In this document: positions 1 to 7,762 of the stretch, piece by piece
Layout of the letters: each line of letters begins with the position of its first letter
Position numbering within the stretch: position 1 is the first letter of the stretch
Source of the DNA: Blautia schinkii
Lineage (GTDB): Bacteria > Bacillota > Clostridia > Lachnospirales > Lachnospiraceae
NCBI RefSeq assembly: GCF_013304825.1
Contig: NZ_JAAWUO010000003.1
Span: 1 to 64,000, forward strand
Reading direction: 5' to 3'
DNA length: 64,000 nucleotides
The notes under the pieces: generated by a model
What the model saw: the letters and a program-made list of their open reading frames with translations, nothing else
Told to the model about the DNA's origin: nothing
Databases searched by the model: none
Program-made: the position numbers and the translations under genes

Positions 1-53
1 GAAGTGTGGTAACACATGGAGCTGACTGTTACTAATCGGGTGAGGGCTTGACC
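1..53 (+). rRNA. rrl: 23S ribosomal RNA, 3' end (partial)
   Basis: The first ~53 bases match the conserved 3' terminus of bacterial 23S rRNA: a segment ending in TCGGGTGAGGGCTTGACC, which forms the closing helix with the 5' end. The gene starts before the window. The exact 3' end is good to a few bases. No 5S gene is recognisable in the 300 bases that follow. Confidence 0.9.
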
Positions 54-143
54 AAGAAACGCAGGTTAAAATTGATTCAAAATACGATTAACAATCATCA
101 CCAAAACCATGTATGTAGTTTTCAAGCTACAAGGAAAGAGTAA

Positions 144-190
144 AACAGGTAAGTAAACCATTTAAAATTGGTTCATTTACCTGTTTTTAT
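144..190 (+). terminator. terminator of the rRNA operon
   Basis: Inverted repeat ACAGGTAAGTAAACCA (145-160) and TGGTTCATTTACCTGT (169-184) with an 8-nt loop, followed by a T-run. It would end the rRNA transcript directly behind 23S, leaving no room for a 5S gene. Confidence 0.75.
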
Positions 191-227
191 TACTCATTTT
201 TTCTCAAAAACCTCATGATCATACATA

Positions 228-256
228 TTTACACCCACTTCCCCATGTGCTACAAT
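228..256 (+). promoter_or_regulatory. sigma-A type promoter of the thiT riboswitch transcript
   Basis: TTTACA (228-233), 17-bp spacer, TACAAT (251-256). Transcription would start near 262, at the 5' edge of the TPP aptamer. Confidence 0.75.
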
Positions 257-261
257 AGGTA

Positions 262-345
262 AGACCAAGGGAGCCGGACAGGCTGAGAGGAAGCACAAGC
301 TTCGACCTTTGAACTTGATTTGGGTAATCCCAACGTAAGGAGGAG
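262..345 (+). promoter_or_regulatory. TPP riboswitch (THI box)
   Basis: The conserved aptamer blocks are present in order: GGGAGC (269-274), GGCTGAGAGG (281-290), CTTTGAACTTGATTTGGGTAA (from 307) and CAACGTAAGGAGG. The last block runs straight into the AAGGAGGA ribosome site of thiT. No terminator lies between aptamer and gene, so control by hiding the ribosome site is the likelier mechanism. Thiamine pyrophosphate binding should lower ThiT synthesis. Confidence 0.92.
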
Positions 346-354
346 AGAAAGAAT

Positions 355-1050
355 ATGTTTGATTTTCTTGTGACTGCCGACGGCGGTCTCACAACGGCAG
401 GTTACACTGCATCTATCGTAGCAGTTCTGGTACTTGTAGTTCTTATAGCTGCATTACTTCAGAAGAAAACATCCACTTTAAAACTTACCACACAGCAGCT
501 TGTTACCTGCGCGGCAGCACTTGCCCTGGCATATGTAACATCTTATATTAAGCTGTTTAAACTGCCATTTGGCGGATCTGTAACTTTGTTCAGCATGCTG
601 TTTATTGTTCTGATCGGTTACTGGTACGGTGTTAAGGTTGGAATTCTTACAGGCCTTGTATATGGAATTTTCCAGTTCCTGCAGGAGCCATATGTGCTTT
701 CATTTTTTCAGGTATGCTGTGATTACATCTTTGCATTCGGAGCAATGGGACTTTCCGGATTATTTACGAAATCCAAAAAATATGGCCTTCTGAAAGCCTA
801 TATTACAGCCATACTGGCAAGAGGTGCATTCCACGCGCTAGGTGGATATCTCTACTGGATGGATTATATGCCGGATAATTTCCCGAAATCCCTGACTGCA
901 TTGTATCCGATCATCTATAACTACAGTTATATTCTTCTGGAAGGTATATTGACCATTGTGGTGATTTCTGTCCCGGCAGTATCCAGTGCACTTGGAAGAA
1001 TGCGGGCAATGGCAACTGGCGGAAATCGTCAGCCGGCAGCGCAGAAATGA
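355..1050 (+). CDS. thiT: energy-coupled thiamine transporter ThiT (ECF S-component)
   Basis: Substrate-binding membrane subunit of an energy-coupling-factor thiamine importer; it captures thiamine and works with a shared EcfAAT module encoded elsewhere. The 231-residue protein has about six hydrophobic segments. An extra N-terminal one (~20-37) precedes the conserved core that starts near LTTQQLVTCAAALALAY. The family-type segments GGSVTLFSML, LTGLVYGIFQFLQEPY and GGYLYWMDYMP are seen. The TPP riboswitch upstream independently supports thiamine as substrate. The start is fixed by AAGGAGGA about 10 bases before the ATG. It is a single-gene unit closed by a terminator at 1071-1135. Confidence 0.93.
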   Translation: MFDFLVTADGGLTTAGYTASIVAVLVLVVLIAALLQKKTSTLKLTTQQLVTCAAALALAYVTSYIKLFKLPFGGSVTLFSMLFIVLIGYWYGVKVGILTGLVYGIFQFLQEPYVLSFFQVCCDYIFAFGAMGLSGLFTKSKKYGLLKAYITAILARGAFHALGGYLYWMDYMPDNFPKSLTALYPIIYNYSYILLEGILTIVVISVPAVSSALGRMRAMATGGNRQPAAQK

Positions 1051-1070
1051 TATAATCAAACAACAAAAAA

Positions 1071-1135
1071 GATCGCAGGCTCATCTTTAAAAGATACATT
1101 GTATAATCAGAAAAGATGAATCCGCGATTTTTTTA
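1071..1135 (+). terminator. Rho-independent terminator after thiT
   Basis: GATCGCAGG...CATCTTT (1071-1087) pairs with AAAGATG..CCGCGAT (1112-1128), followed by seven T. The rest of the 1051-1367 gap holds no convincing gene. A 64-codon open frame there overlaps the terminator and was rejected. Confidence 0.8.
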
Positions 1136-1367
1136 TTTCCCGGTTTTTACACAAATAATGCTTTTTGACAGTAGCGGCAGAGGCAGCTTCCGTTGTTCCG
1201 ATGACTGGGATTGCCAAAAACACAAAGAATACTTTTATCTTAAAGCAAGTTGTGCTATGATAAATCAGGCAGAGAAAACATTCGATTTGCGGCAGATATC
1301 ATATATCTGACAATATAAAAAACAAAAGAAAAAGCAGCGATACAACTGCGAAAAGGAGAAGAAAAAG

Positions 1368-2243
1368 ATGGCTAAAAAGATTGAAAGAAATGATCCGTGC
1401 TGGTGTGGAAGCGGAAAGAAATATAAAAAATGCCATGAAGCATTTGATGAAAAGATGGAGCTCATGAAAAAGAAGGGATATGCGGTTCTTGACCATGATC
1501 TGATTAAGACACCTGCACAGATTGAGAAGATCAAAGAGAGCTGCAAGATTAATATTGCAGTTCTTGATTATGTTGCAGAGCATATCGGACCAGGCGTAAC
1601 CACACAGCAGATCGATGACTGGGTACATGAGGAAACGGTACGCCATGGAGGAATTCCGGCACCACTTAATTATGAAGGTTTTCCAAAGAGTGTGTGTACT
1701 TCTATCAATGAAGTGGTATGCCACGGAATACCGGATGAGGAGATCGTTCTGAAAGAAGGAGATATTGTCAATGTAGATGTTTCCACGATTTATCAGGGAT
1801 ATTTTTCTGATTCCTCCCGTATGTTCTGCATTGGCAAAGTAAGCCCTGAGAAGGAGAAGCTTGTCCGTGTAACAAAAGAATGCGTAGAGCTTGGCCTTGA
1901 GCAGGTAAAACCATGGACTCCGATCGGAAATATGGGAAGTGCAGTGCACAAACATGCAGTTGAAAATGGCTACACTGTAGTCAGGGAAATAGGTGGCCAC
2001 GGAGTAGGCCTTGAATTCCACGAAGATCCGTGGGTAAGCTATACATCAAAAGAAGATACCGGCGTACTTATGGTTCCGGGAATGATCTTCACAATCGAGC
2101 CGATGGTTAATATGGGATCCGATGAGATCTATACAGACGAGATCGATGACTGGACTGTACGTACGGAAGATGGCCTTCCGTCAGCACAGTGGGAGATCAT
2201 GGTACTTGTCACAGAGACAGGACATGAGGTACTCTGCTGGTAA
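1368..2243 (+). CDS. map: type I methionine aminopeptidase with N-terminal SEC-C zinc motif
   Basis: Removes the initiator methionine from new proteins in the cytoplasm. Residues ~8-26 carry a SEC-C zinc motif (CWCGSGKKYKKCH), also found at the SecA C-terminus and thought to aid ribosome or nucleic-acid contact. The catalytic M24 fold follows. The metal ligands are visible as NVDVS (Asp), DSSRMF (Asp), GGHGVGLEFHEDP (His), TIEPM (Glu) and QWEIMVLV (Glu). 291 residues is normal for the SEC-C form and ~40 longer than E. coli Map. The start is supported by AAAAGGAGAAG. It stands alone, outside the ribosomal-protein operon where many Firmicutes keep a map copy, so a second map elsewhere is possible. 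Confidence 0.95.
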   Translation: MAKKIERNDPCWCGSGKKYKKCHEAFDEKMELMKKKGYAVLDHDLIKTPAQIEKIKESCKINIAVLDYVAEHIGPGVTTQQIDDWVHEETVRHGGIPAPLNYEGFPKSVCTSINEVVCHGIPDEEIVLKEGDIVNVDVSTIYQGYFSDSSRMFCIGKVSPEKEKLVRVTKECVELGLEQVKPWTPIGNMGSAVHKHAVENGYTVVREIGGHGVGLEFHEDPWVSYTSKEDTGVLMVPGMIFTIEPMVNMGSDEIYTDEIDDWTVRTEDGLPSAQWEIMVLVTETGHEVLCW

Positions 2244-2263
2244 AACCCCTCGAAAATCCAGGA

Positions 2264-2290
2264 AAAAAGTTCTTGCATTGAGAACTTTTC
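2264..2290 (+). terminator. short terminator-like hairpin after map
   Basis: AAAAGTTCT (2265-2273), 7-nt loop, AGAACTTTT (2281-2289): a perfect 9-bp stem ending in T residues. The same bases carry the -35 element of the rplS promoter, so terminator and promoter overlap. Confidence 0.6.
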
Positions 2291-2301
2291 TAGTGTATAA
2301 T
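2273..2301 (+). promoter_or_regulatory. rplS promoter
   Basis: TTGCAT (2273-2278), 17-bp spacer, perfect TATAAT (2296-2301). The start near 2308 gives a leader of ~74 nt. Confidence 0.8.
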
Positions 2302-2307
2302 CACTTA

Positions 2308-2381
2308 TGTTGTGAAAAAAGATGGTCCTCTGTTACCATATGGGTATTAAGAACATCCAGTATAATTAAGGAGAGAAAGAC
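2308..2381 (+). promoter_or_regulatory. rplS leader, possible L19 autoregulatory element
   Basis: The leader can fold with GATG (2321-2324) and TGGT pairing to ACCA and CATC downstream, ahead of the AAGGAGAG ribosome site. Firmicute rplS leaders include a known L19-binding family. This assignment rests on position and foldability only, without a covariance-model match. Confidence 0.35.
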
Positions 2382-2729
2382 ATGAACGAAATTATTAAGA
2401 ACATTGAGTCCGCTCAGCTGAAAGCTGAAGTACCGCAGTTCCGCGTAGGAGACACAGTAAGAGTACACGCACTTATCAAAGAGGGAACACGTGAGCGTGT
2501 TCAGATCTTCGAGGGTACAGTACTTAAGAGACAGGGAGGAAGCACAAGAGAGACTTTCACAGTTAGAAAGAGCTCCAACGGTGTTGGTGTTGAAAAGACA
2601 TGGCCGCTTCATTCCCCACACGTAGTTAAGGTTGAGGTTATCCGTCGTGGTAAAGTACGTCGTGCTAAACTGAACTACCTGAGAGATCGTGTAGGTAAAG
2701 CAGCTAAGGTTAAAGAGCTTGTAAAATAA
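2382..2729 (+). CDS. rplS: 50S ribosomal protein L19
   Basis: L19 sits at the 30S-50S interface. The 115 residues match the family length and contain the hallmark stretches [30 protein letters not shown] and [20 protein letters not shown], ending in the basic [20 protein letters not shown]. The start has AAGGAGAG 8 bases upstream. It is transcribed from its own strong promoter and ends at a strong terminator. The order rplS - signal-peptidase-like - rbgA - rnhB follows, with RbgA itself a 50S assembly factor. Confidence 0.98.
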   Translation: MNEIIKNIESAQLKAEVPQFRVGDTVRVHALIKEGTRERVQIFEGTVLKRQGGSTRETFTVRKSSNGVGVEKTWPLHSPHVVKVEVIRRGKVRRAKLNYLRDRVGKAAKVKELVK

Positions 2730-2739
2730 TTTCATATGT

Positions 2740-2782
2740 AAAGAGTTGGGGACAATAACATTTGCTATTGTCCCTCTTTTTA
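2740..2782 (+). terminator. Rho-independent terminator after rplS
   Basis: AAAGAG..GGGGACAATA (2740-2757) pairs with TATTGTCCC.CTTTTT (2766-2781), ending in five T. Some read-through may supply lepB-rbgA-rnhB, for which no strong separate promoter is seen. Confidence 0.88.
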
Positions 2783-2837
2783 CATCAGCAGGCATAAAAT
2801 CATATCCGATATTTTTATGCTGTACAGGGGACTGAAT

Positions 2838-3446
2838 ATGAGATTAAAAGAAAAAATAAAAATTGACAGTCTGAAGGAAAACATAACTGTGTCTGAAGCA
2901 AGAGAGAAACTTCGCGATGACAGGACACGAGGGATTGTCAAATGGATATTTGAGATTGCTGTAACCATCGTTTTTGCGATTTTGGTGGCAATTTCCGGAT
3001 TTCAGAGTGTGACGCTGCAGGAGAGTGCCATGGAACCCACTTATTCCGTAGGGGAGAAATTTTTTGTAAACAGGGCTATTTATAAATTTGGTTCTCCGAA
3101 GCGCGGTGATGTGATCGTGTTTAAGACAAGTGCCAGCGATGATGCAGCACTCCACATTCGAAGAGTGATCGGACTTCCGGGGGAGACTGTCCTTATCAAA
3201 GATGGCCAGGTGTACATCAACGGAAAAGTGTATGATGAGGACGGAGCTTATGCGGATATCACCAATGCAGGGCTTGCAGAAAGCTCTATCACACTGGAGA
3301 GCGGGGAATATTTTGTTCTGGGAGATAACCGGAACAACAGTGAGGACAGCCGCTTCAGTGATATTGGAAACATAAGCAAGAAATATATTGTAGGAAAACT
3401 GTGGTTTACAGTTTCTCCGAAGAGTAAAATTGGTTTTATAAAATAA
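2838..3446 (+). CDS. signal peptidase I (S26) homologue lacking the catalytic Ser and Lys
   Basis: The fold is that of type I signal peptidase: one N-terminal membrane segment (~34-54), then boxes B to E. The family box B, S-M-x-P-T, reads here as AMEPT with Ala at residue 64, so the nucleophilic Ser is missing (the codons are AGT GCC ATG, Ser then Ala). In box D, where B. subtilis SipS has VKRIIGLPG, this protein has IRRVIGLPG with Arg108 in place of the general-base Lys. Box E, GDNRNNSEDSR, is intact. Both catalytic residues are therefore replaced and the protein is probably not an active peptidase. ATG 2838 is preferred, with AGGGGA 6 bases upstream, over one 21 bases earlier. Twelve bases separate it from rbgA. 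A binding or scaffold role is only a guess. Confidence 0.85.
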   Translation: MRLKEKIKIDSLKENITVSEAREKLRDDRTRGIVKWIFEIAVTIVFAILVAISGFQSVTLQESAMEPTYSVGEKFFVNRAIYKFGSPKRGDVIVFKTSASDDAALHIRRVIGLPGETVLIKDGQVYINGKVYDEDGAYADITNAGLAESSITLESGEYFVLGDNRNNSEDSRFSDIGNISKKYIVGKLWFTVSPKSKIGFIK

Positions 3447-3458
3447 ATGAGGTGAATT

Positions 3459-4316
3459 ATGAACGTACAGTGGTATCCTGGACATATGACCAAAGCGAAA
3501 CGTCAGATGCAGGAAGATATCAAGCTGATCGATTTGATCATTGAGCTTGTAGATGCAAGGGTTCCTCTTTCCAGCCGTAATCCGGACATTGACGAACTTG
3601 GAAAAAACAAGGCGCGGATGATCCTTCTTAACAAGGCTGATCTTGCTGATGAGAAGCAGAGTCGCGCATGGATGGAATATTTTAAGGAAAAGGGATTTTA
3701 TGCAGTCAGCATAGACTCCAGGAATAAAGGTTCCATGAAAGCTGTTTCTGCAGCTATTACAGAGGCCTGCAAAGAGAAAACCGAGCGTGACAGAAGACGT
3801 GGGATCAAGAACCGTCCGGTACGCGCCATGGTAGCTGGAATCCCAAATGTAGGTAAATCAACATTTATCAATACATTTGCAGGAAAAGCCTGTGCAAAGA
3901 CTGGAAACAAGCCGGGTGTTACAAAAGGAAAACAGTGGATCCGTCTGAACAAGAGCGTGGAGCTTTTGGATACACCAGGTATCCTTTGGCCGAAATTTGA
4001 GGATCAGGAAGTTGGTATGCGTCTTGCGTATATCGGTTCCATCAAGGACGATATCCTGAATATTGAGGAGCTTGCACTTGGACTAATCGGATATCTGCAG
4101 GAGTTTTATCCGTCATCTCTTTCAGAGCGATATGGTCTGGAAGGAGAACAGAAGCCTTTGGATATTCTCACAGCTGTAGCGAAAGCAAGAGGATGTCTTA
4201 AGAAAGGTGAAGAACTTGATTATGAAAAAGCTTCCCGTCTTTTACTGGAAGAGTTCCGGTCCGGAAAACTTGGCAGGGTAACGCTGGAGTTTTCTGGAAA
4301 GCTGGAGGAAGCATAA
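3459..4316 (+). CDS. rbgA: ribosome biogenesis GTPase RbgA (YlqF)
   Basis: Circularly permuted GTPase needed for late 50S assembly. The motif order is permuted as expected: G4 (NKAD, ~residue 59) and G5 come before G1 (GIPNVGKS, ~127-134), then G2 and G3 (DTPG, ~171-174). The N-terminal VQWYPGHMTKAKRQM is a family hallmark and supplies the catalytic-type His. 285 residues is the usual length. It begins 12 bases after the signal-peptidase-like gene, with AGGTG upstream, and its TAA overlaps the rnhB ATG by one base, so rbgA and rnhB are translationally coupled. Confidence 0.97.
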   Translation: MNVQWYPGHMTKAKRQMQEDIKLIDLIIELVDARVPLSSRNPDIDELGKNKARMILLNKADLADEKQSRAWMEYFKEKGFYAVSIDSRNKGSMKAVSAAITEACKEKTERDRRRGIKNRPVRAMVAGIPNVGKSTFINTFAGKACAKTGNKPGVTKGKQWIRLNKSVELLDTPGILWPKFEDQEVGMRLAYIGSIKDDILNIEELALGLIGYLQEFYPSSLSERYGLEGEQKPLDILTAVAKARGCLKKGEELDYEKASRLLLEEFRSGKLGRVTLEFSGKLEEA

Positions 4317-5071
4317 TGGAAACAATGAAAGATATCAAGGCGCGTTTTGCGTCGGCGAAGGAGGGCGAATATAACGCCCTTTTTCAGCATTATGAAAATG
4401 ATGAGAGAAGCGGCGTACAGAAGCTGATCCAGCAATACCGCAAAAAGCTTGATGCCTTGGAAAAAGAGCGCGGGCGCATAGAAATCATGAAGGAATATGA
4501 ACATAAATATGAGCATTTGGGTTATCTCTGTGGCATTGATGAGGTAGGAAGAGGTCCTCTTGCAGGACCTGTGGTAGCCTGTGCAGTGATTTTGCCGAAG
4601 GACTGTGATATTCTCTGGCTTAACGATTCCAAGAAGCTTACTGCGAAAAAGAGAGAAGAGCTTTACGATGTGATTCTGGATGAGGCAGTTTCTGTTGGAA
4701 TCGGAATGGCAAGTCCGGAAAGGATTGATGAGATCAACATCCTTCAGGCAACTTATGAGGCTATGCGCCAGGCTGTAAGCAAACTTTCTGTGCAGCCGCA
4801 GCTTCTTTTAAACGATGCTGTCACCATACCAGAAATTACCATTCTGCAGGTTCCGATCATTAAGGGCGATGCGAAAAGCGTGTCAATAGCAGCGGCAAGC
4901 ATTGTGGCAAAAGTGACCAGGGACCGGATGATGGAAGAGTATGATAAGGTTATTCCTGAATATGGTTTTGCATCTAACAAAGGATATGGTTCAGCGGCGC
5001 ATATTGAGGCATTGAAGAAATATGGCCCAAGTCCGATACACAGAAGAACTTTTATTACACATTTTGTATAA
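4316..5071 (+). CDS. rnhB: ribonuclease HII
   Basis: Cleaves the RNA strand of RNA-DNA hybrids and removes misinserted ribonucleotides. The catalytic domain starts near residue 66 with GIDEVGRGPLAGPVV (Asp and Glu ligands). LNDSKKLT and the later Asp in KGDAKSVSIAAASIVAKVTRD follow, and it ends near YGPSPIHRRTF. The ~65-residue charged, coiled-coil-like N-terminal extension is common in Firmicute RNase HII, giving 251 residues. The start overlaps the rbgA stop (TAATG). Confidence 0.97.
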   Translation: METMKDIKARFASAKEGEYNALFQHYENDERSGVQKLIQQYRKKLDALEKERGRIEIMKEYEHKYEHLGYLCGIDEVGRGPLAGPVVACAVILPKDCDILWLNDSKKLTAKKREELYDVILDEAVSVGIGMASPERIDEINILQATYEAMRQAVSKLSVQPQLLLNDAVTIPEITILQVPIIKGDAKSVSIAAASIVAKVTRDRMMEEYDKVIPEYGFASNKGYGSAAHIEALKKYGPSPIHRRTFITHFV

Positions 5072-5121
5072 AAACAGAATTACAGAAGATACCCACATTA
5101 AAATAGAAAGGAATTTTTTTT

Positions 5122-5484
5122 CTGGCAGAAAACAGAAGAGCGAAAGGTGCTTATTATGAGGAAATAGCGGCGGAATTTCTGAAAAGGAAAGGCTTGCGGA
5201 TCATGGAGAGAAATTTTCGCTGCAGGAACGGTGAGATCGATCTGATTGCTCGGGATGGAAGATATCTTGTATTTATAGAAGTGAAATACCGGAAGAACCG
5301 GAGAAGCGGAAGTTCTTTTGCAGCAGTGGGGAAACAAAAACAGCGGACTATCCTCAAAGTCGCGCTGTTTTATCTTATCAGGAATGGATTTCAGGATGAC
5401 ATTCCCTGCCGTTTTGATGTGGTAGGGATTGACGGAGAAGAGATCCGGTGGATCAAAAACGCGTTTGAATACAGGCAAAGGTAA
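5122..5484 (+). CDS. YraN/UPF0102 family protein, probable CTG start
   Basis: Small restriction-endonuclease-fold protein of unknown function, usually next to rnhB. The family core is clear: NRRAKGAYYEEIAAEFLKRK, then ERNFRCRNGEIDLIARDG and LVFIEVKYRKN (the Glu/Asp..E-x-K nuclease-like motif). The reading frame is closed by TAG at 5104, and the family N-terminus begins before any ATG, GTG or TTG. The best start is CTG at 5122, 8 bases after AGAAAGGAA, giving 120 residues, a normal family length. The TTG at 5194 would remove the conserved first helix. The start codon lies directly after an eight-T run, so a one-base sequencing error is the alternative explanation. Confidence 0.85.
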   Translation: MAENRRAKGAYYEEIAAEFLKRKGLRIMERNFRCRNGEIDLIARDGRYLVFIEVKYRKNRRSGSSFAAVGKQKQRTILKVALFYLIRNGFQDDIPCRFDVVGIDGEEIRWIKNAFEYRQR

Positions 5485-5551
5485 TAATACAGATTCGTAA
5501 GGAATGGGCGCTGATATGCTCATCTTGCAAATGAAAGGGTTGGTATACAGA

Positions 5552-6397
5552 ATGGAGATTAAATGGTATAAGAACAGACAGCTGATGAACGTAAATCAGA
5601 GAGAAGGAGTTACCTGGCTTACATATCCGGCTTTTGAGTCACTTCCAGGAGTGGTGCATGGTTTCAGCACACGTCTTGGCGGCGTCAGCAAAGGTATTTA
5701 TGAATCTATGAATTTGAGTTTTACAAGAGGCGATGACGAAGAAGCAGTAAGGGAAAATTATCGCAGGCTTTCCGGCGCGATGGGATTTTCCATGGAGGAT
5801 ATCGTAACGTCGGATCAGACACATACAACTAATGTACGTGTAGTAACAGAAGAAGACAGAGGGAATGGTATTACGAAACCAAGACCATATACAGATGTGG
5901 ATGGAATGATCACCAATACACCGGGTCTGGTACTGGCAACTTTTTATGCAGACTGTGTGCCGCTGTTCTTCTCAGATCCGGAGAATAAGGCTGTTGGACT
6001 TTCCCATTCAGGATGGAGAGGAACTGTTGGAAAAATTGGTAAAGTAACTGTGGAAAAAATGGCAGAAGAATTTGGAACAGACCCGTCACAGCTTTATGCA
6101 GCTATCGGTCCGTCTATCTGTCAGGAGTGTTATGAAGTCAGTGAAGATGTGATCGAACAGTTTAAAGAAGCTTTTGATGAAAAATACTGGGATGTCCTTT
6201 TTTACGGGAAGCCAGATGGCAAATATCAGCTCAATCTGTGGGAGGCCAACCGCAGGATCCTTCTGGATGCAGGTATAAAAGAAGAGCGGATATCCATGCC
6301 AGGTATCTGTACCTGCTGTAATCCGCTCTTTCTATATTCGCACAGGGCTTCTCACGGGAAGCGTGGAAACCTGGGAGCATTTATTACTTTTCGTTGA
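5552..6397 (+). CDS. pgeF: peptidoglycan editing factor PgeF (YfiH/laccase-domain family)
   Basis: Zinc-dependent cytoplasmic enzyme of the multicopper-oxidase-like family, linked to removal of miscoupled peptidoglycan precursors and to purine nucleoside phosphorolysis. Visible motifs are VVHGFSTRLGGVS, the substrate loop SDQTHTTNV, ADCVPLFF with the Cys ligand, LSHSGWRGT with the His ligand, and the C-terminal CTCCNPLFLYSHR. The start is uncertain: ATG 5552 (MEIKWYKN) is chosen because conserved sequence begins soon after; ATGs at 5504 and 5516 are in frame. All have weak ribosome sites. The last 14 bases overlap the end of the convergent prs gene. Confidence 0.9.
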   Translation: MEIKWYKNRQLMNVNQREGVTWLTYPAFESLPGVVHGFSTRLGGVSKGIYESMNLSFTRGDDEEAVRENYRRLSGAMGFSMEDIVTSDQTHTTNVRVVTEEDRGNGITKPRPYTDVDGMITNTPGLVLATFYADCVPLFFSDPENKAVGLSHSGWRGTVGKIGKVTVEKMAEEFGTDPSQLYAAIGPSICQECYEVSEDVIEQFKEAFDEKYWDVLFYGKPDGKYQLNLWEANRRILLDAGIKEERISMPGICTCCNPLFLYSHRASHGKRGNLGAFITFR

Positions 6398-7556
6398 CTT
6401 TCTTCATGAGATCCATGATCTTCTCGTTACTGGAACGAACTTTCTCAACAGATACATCATGGTTGATGATGTCCATGATGCTTGCAAGATATTTGCTCAT
6501 ATTAGCTTCGATGTAATATGGACGGTCAAGAAGATCAGGAACACGATAGTTAAGGTTGGTTGTGATAACTCTGTCAAGCCAGCCTTTTTCGTAGTATTCG
6601 TCGAATTTGGAAACGCCGTCTGTGAACAGACCGTAAGTGGTGCAGACAAATACACGTCCTGCCTTACGCTCTTTCAGCTGACGGGCAACATCCAGCATAC
6701 TCTCTCCGGAAGAGATCATATCGTCGATGATGATAACATCCTTGCCTTCTACAGAGTCGCCAAGGAATTCATGAGCTACGATAGGATTCTTTCCGTTGAC
6801 TACAGTGGAGTAATCGCGGCGTTTATAGAACATACCCATATCAACTCCAAGAATATTGGAAAAATATACAGCACGTGACATGGCGCCTTCATCCGGGCTG
6901 ATGATCATAAGATGGTCATTGTCAACTTTGAAATCCGGAACATTCTTAACCAGTGCCTTCAGGAACTGATAAGTCGGGAAAAAGTTGTCAAAGCCTTTTA
7001 ACGGAATGGAATTCTGTACACGTGGGTCATGGGCATCGAAAGTAATGATGTTGGAAACGCCCATTGCACTTAACTCACGAAGTGCAAGTGCACAGTCAAG
7101 AGACTCTCTCTTGGTACGTCTGTGCTGACGTCCTTCATAAAGGAATGGCATGATAACGTTGATACGGTGTGCTTTACCGGTGGCGGCAGAAATGATTCTC
7201 TTCAGATCCTGATAGTGATCGTCCGGAGACATGTGGTTCTCATGGCCGCATACGCTGTAAGTAAGACTGTAGTTAGTTACGTCTACCATAATAAAAAGAT
7301 CTGTTCCGCGGACGGATTCCTTGATGTAACCTTTACCTTCACCGGTTCCGAAACGAGGACACTCGCAGTCTACAAGGAAAGATTTCTCTGCATAGCCCTG
7401 AGGGATGATTGCGGACTTTTTGGCTGCTACAAGTTCTTTACGGAATTTAACCAGCTTTTTGTCAACCTCCTCGGCCAGTTCGCGGCATCCGGCAAGTGCG
7501 GCGATGCGGATCGGGGCAACAGGCATAGACTTCTCCAGCAATTCTATGTTTGGCAT
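6384..7556 (-). CDS. prs: ribose-phosphate pyrophosphokinase, long clostridial form
   Basis: Makes PRPP from ribose 5-phosphate and ATP for nucleotide, His and Trp synthesis. The C-terminal PRPP-binding loop VIIIDDMISSGESM and the region ITFDAHDPRVQN mark the family. The flexible-loop segment reads RQHRRTKRESL. At 390 residues it is ~75 longer than canonical Prs, with an N-terminal extension and divergent insertions typical of a form seen in many Clostridia. AGGAGGAAT lies just before the start, with a promoter at 7600-7629. It overlaps pgeF tail to tail by 14 bases, with no terminator hairpin between them. Confidence 0.92.
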   Translation of the reverse strand: MPNIELLEKSMPVAPIRIAALAGCRELAEEVDKKLVKFRKELVAAKKSAIIPQGYAEKSFLVDCECPRFGTGEGKGYIKESVRGTDLFIMVDVTNYSLTYSVCGHENHMSPDDHYQDLKRIISAATGKAHRINVIMPFLYEGRQHRRTKRESLDCALALRELSAMGVSNIITFDAHDPRVQNSIPLKGFDNFFPTYQFLKALVKNVPDFKVDNDHLMIISPDEGAMSRAVYFSNILGVDMGMFYKRRDYSTVVNGKNPIVAHEFLGDSVEGKDVIIIDDMISSGESMLDVARQLKERKAGRVFVCTTYGLFTDGVSKFDEYYEKGWLDRVITTNLNYRVPDLLDRPYYIEANMSKYLASIMDIINHDVSVEKVRSSNEKIMDLMKKVNEK

Positions 7557-7599
7557 AATATTCCTCCTAAGTGTATGTCATAAAAAAATTCTCAGTCTA

Positions 7600-7629
7600 T
7601 TTATAACATCAGATACACATGTCAGTCAA
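7600..7629 (-). promoter_or_regulatory. prs promoter
   Basis: Read on the minus strand: TTGACT (7629-7624), 18-bp spacer, TATAAA (7605-7600). Confidence 0.65.
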
Positions 7630-7650
7630 GGTGTTTTCTCAAAGTGTTGC

Positions 7651-7678
7651 TTTTTGGCTGCAAAGTTGTTATTATAAT
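7651..7678 (+). promoter_or_regulatory. possible promoter of the DUF512-der operon
   Basis: A perfect TATAAT (7673-7678) has only a weak -35 (TTTTTG at 7651-7656, 16-bp spacer). It is back to back with the prs promoter. Confidence 0.4.
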
Positions 7679-7762
7679 AGGTGCTATCCTCAGGTGATAT
7701 TCCGCGTGCTGTTGGCTACATTGCGAACAGTAGCATTATATACGGGATAGAAAAGGGAGATA

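Noticed and set aside
60-240. possible 5S rRNA gene behind 23S
   Set aside because: No 5S helices or conserved loops could be found, and a terminator occupies 144-190.
1116-1310. 64-codon plus-strand frame between thiT and map
   Set aside because: It overlaps the thiT terminator, has no ribosome site and shows no family-like sequence.
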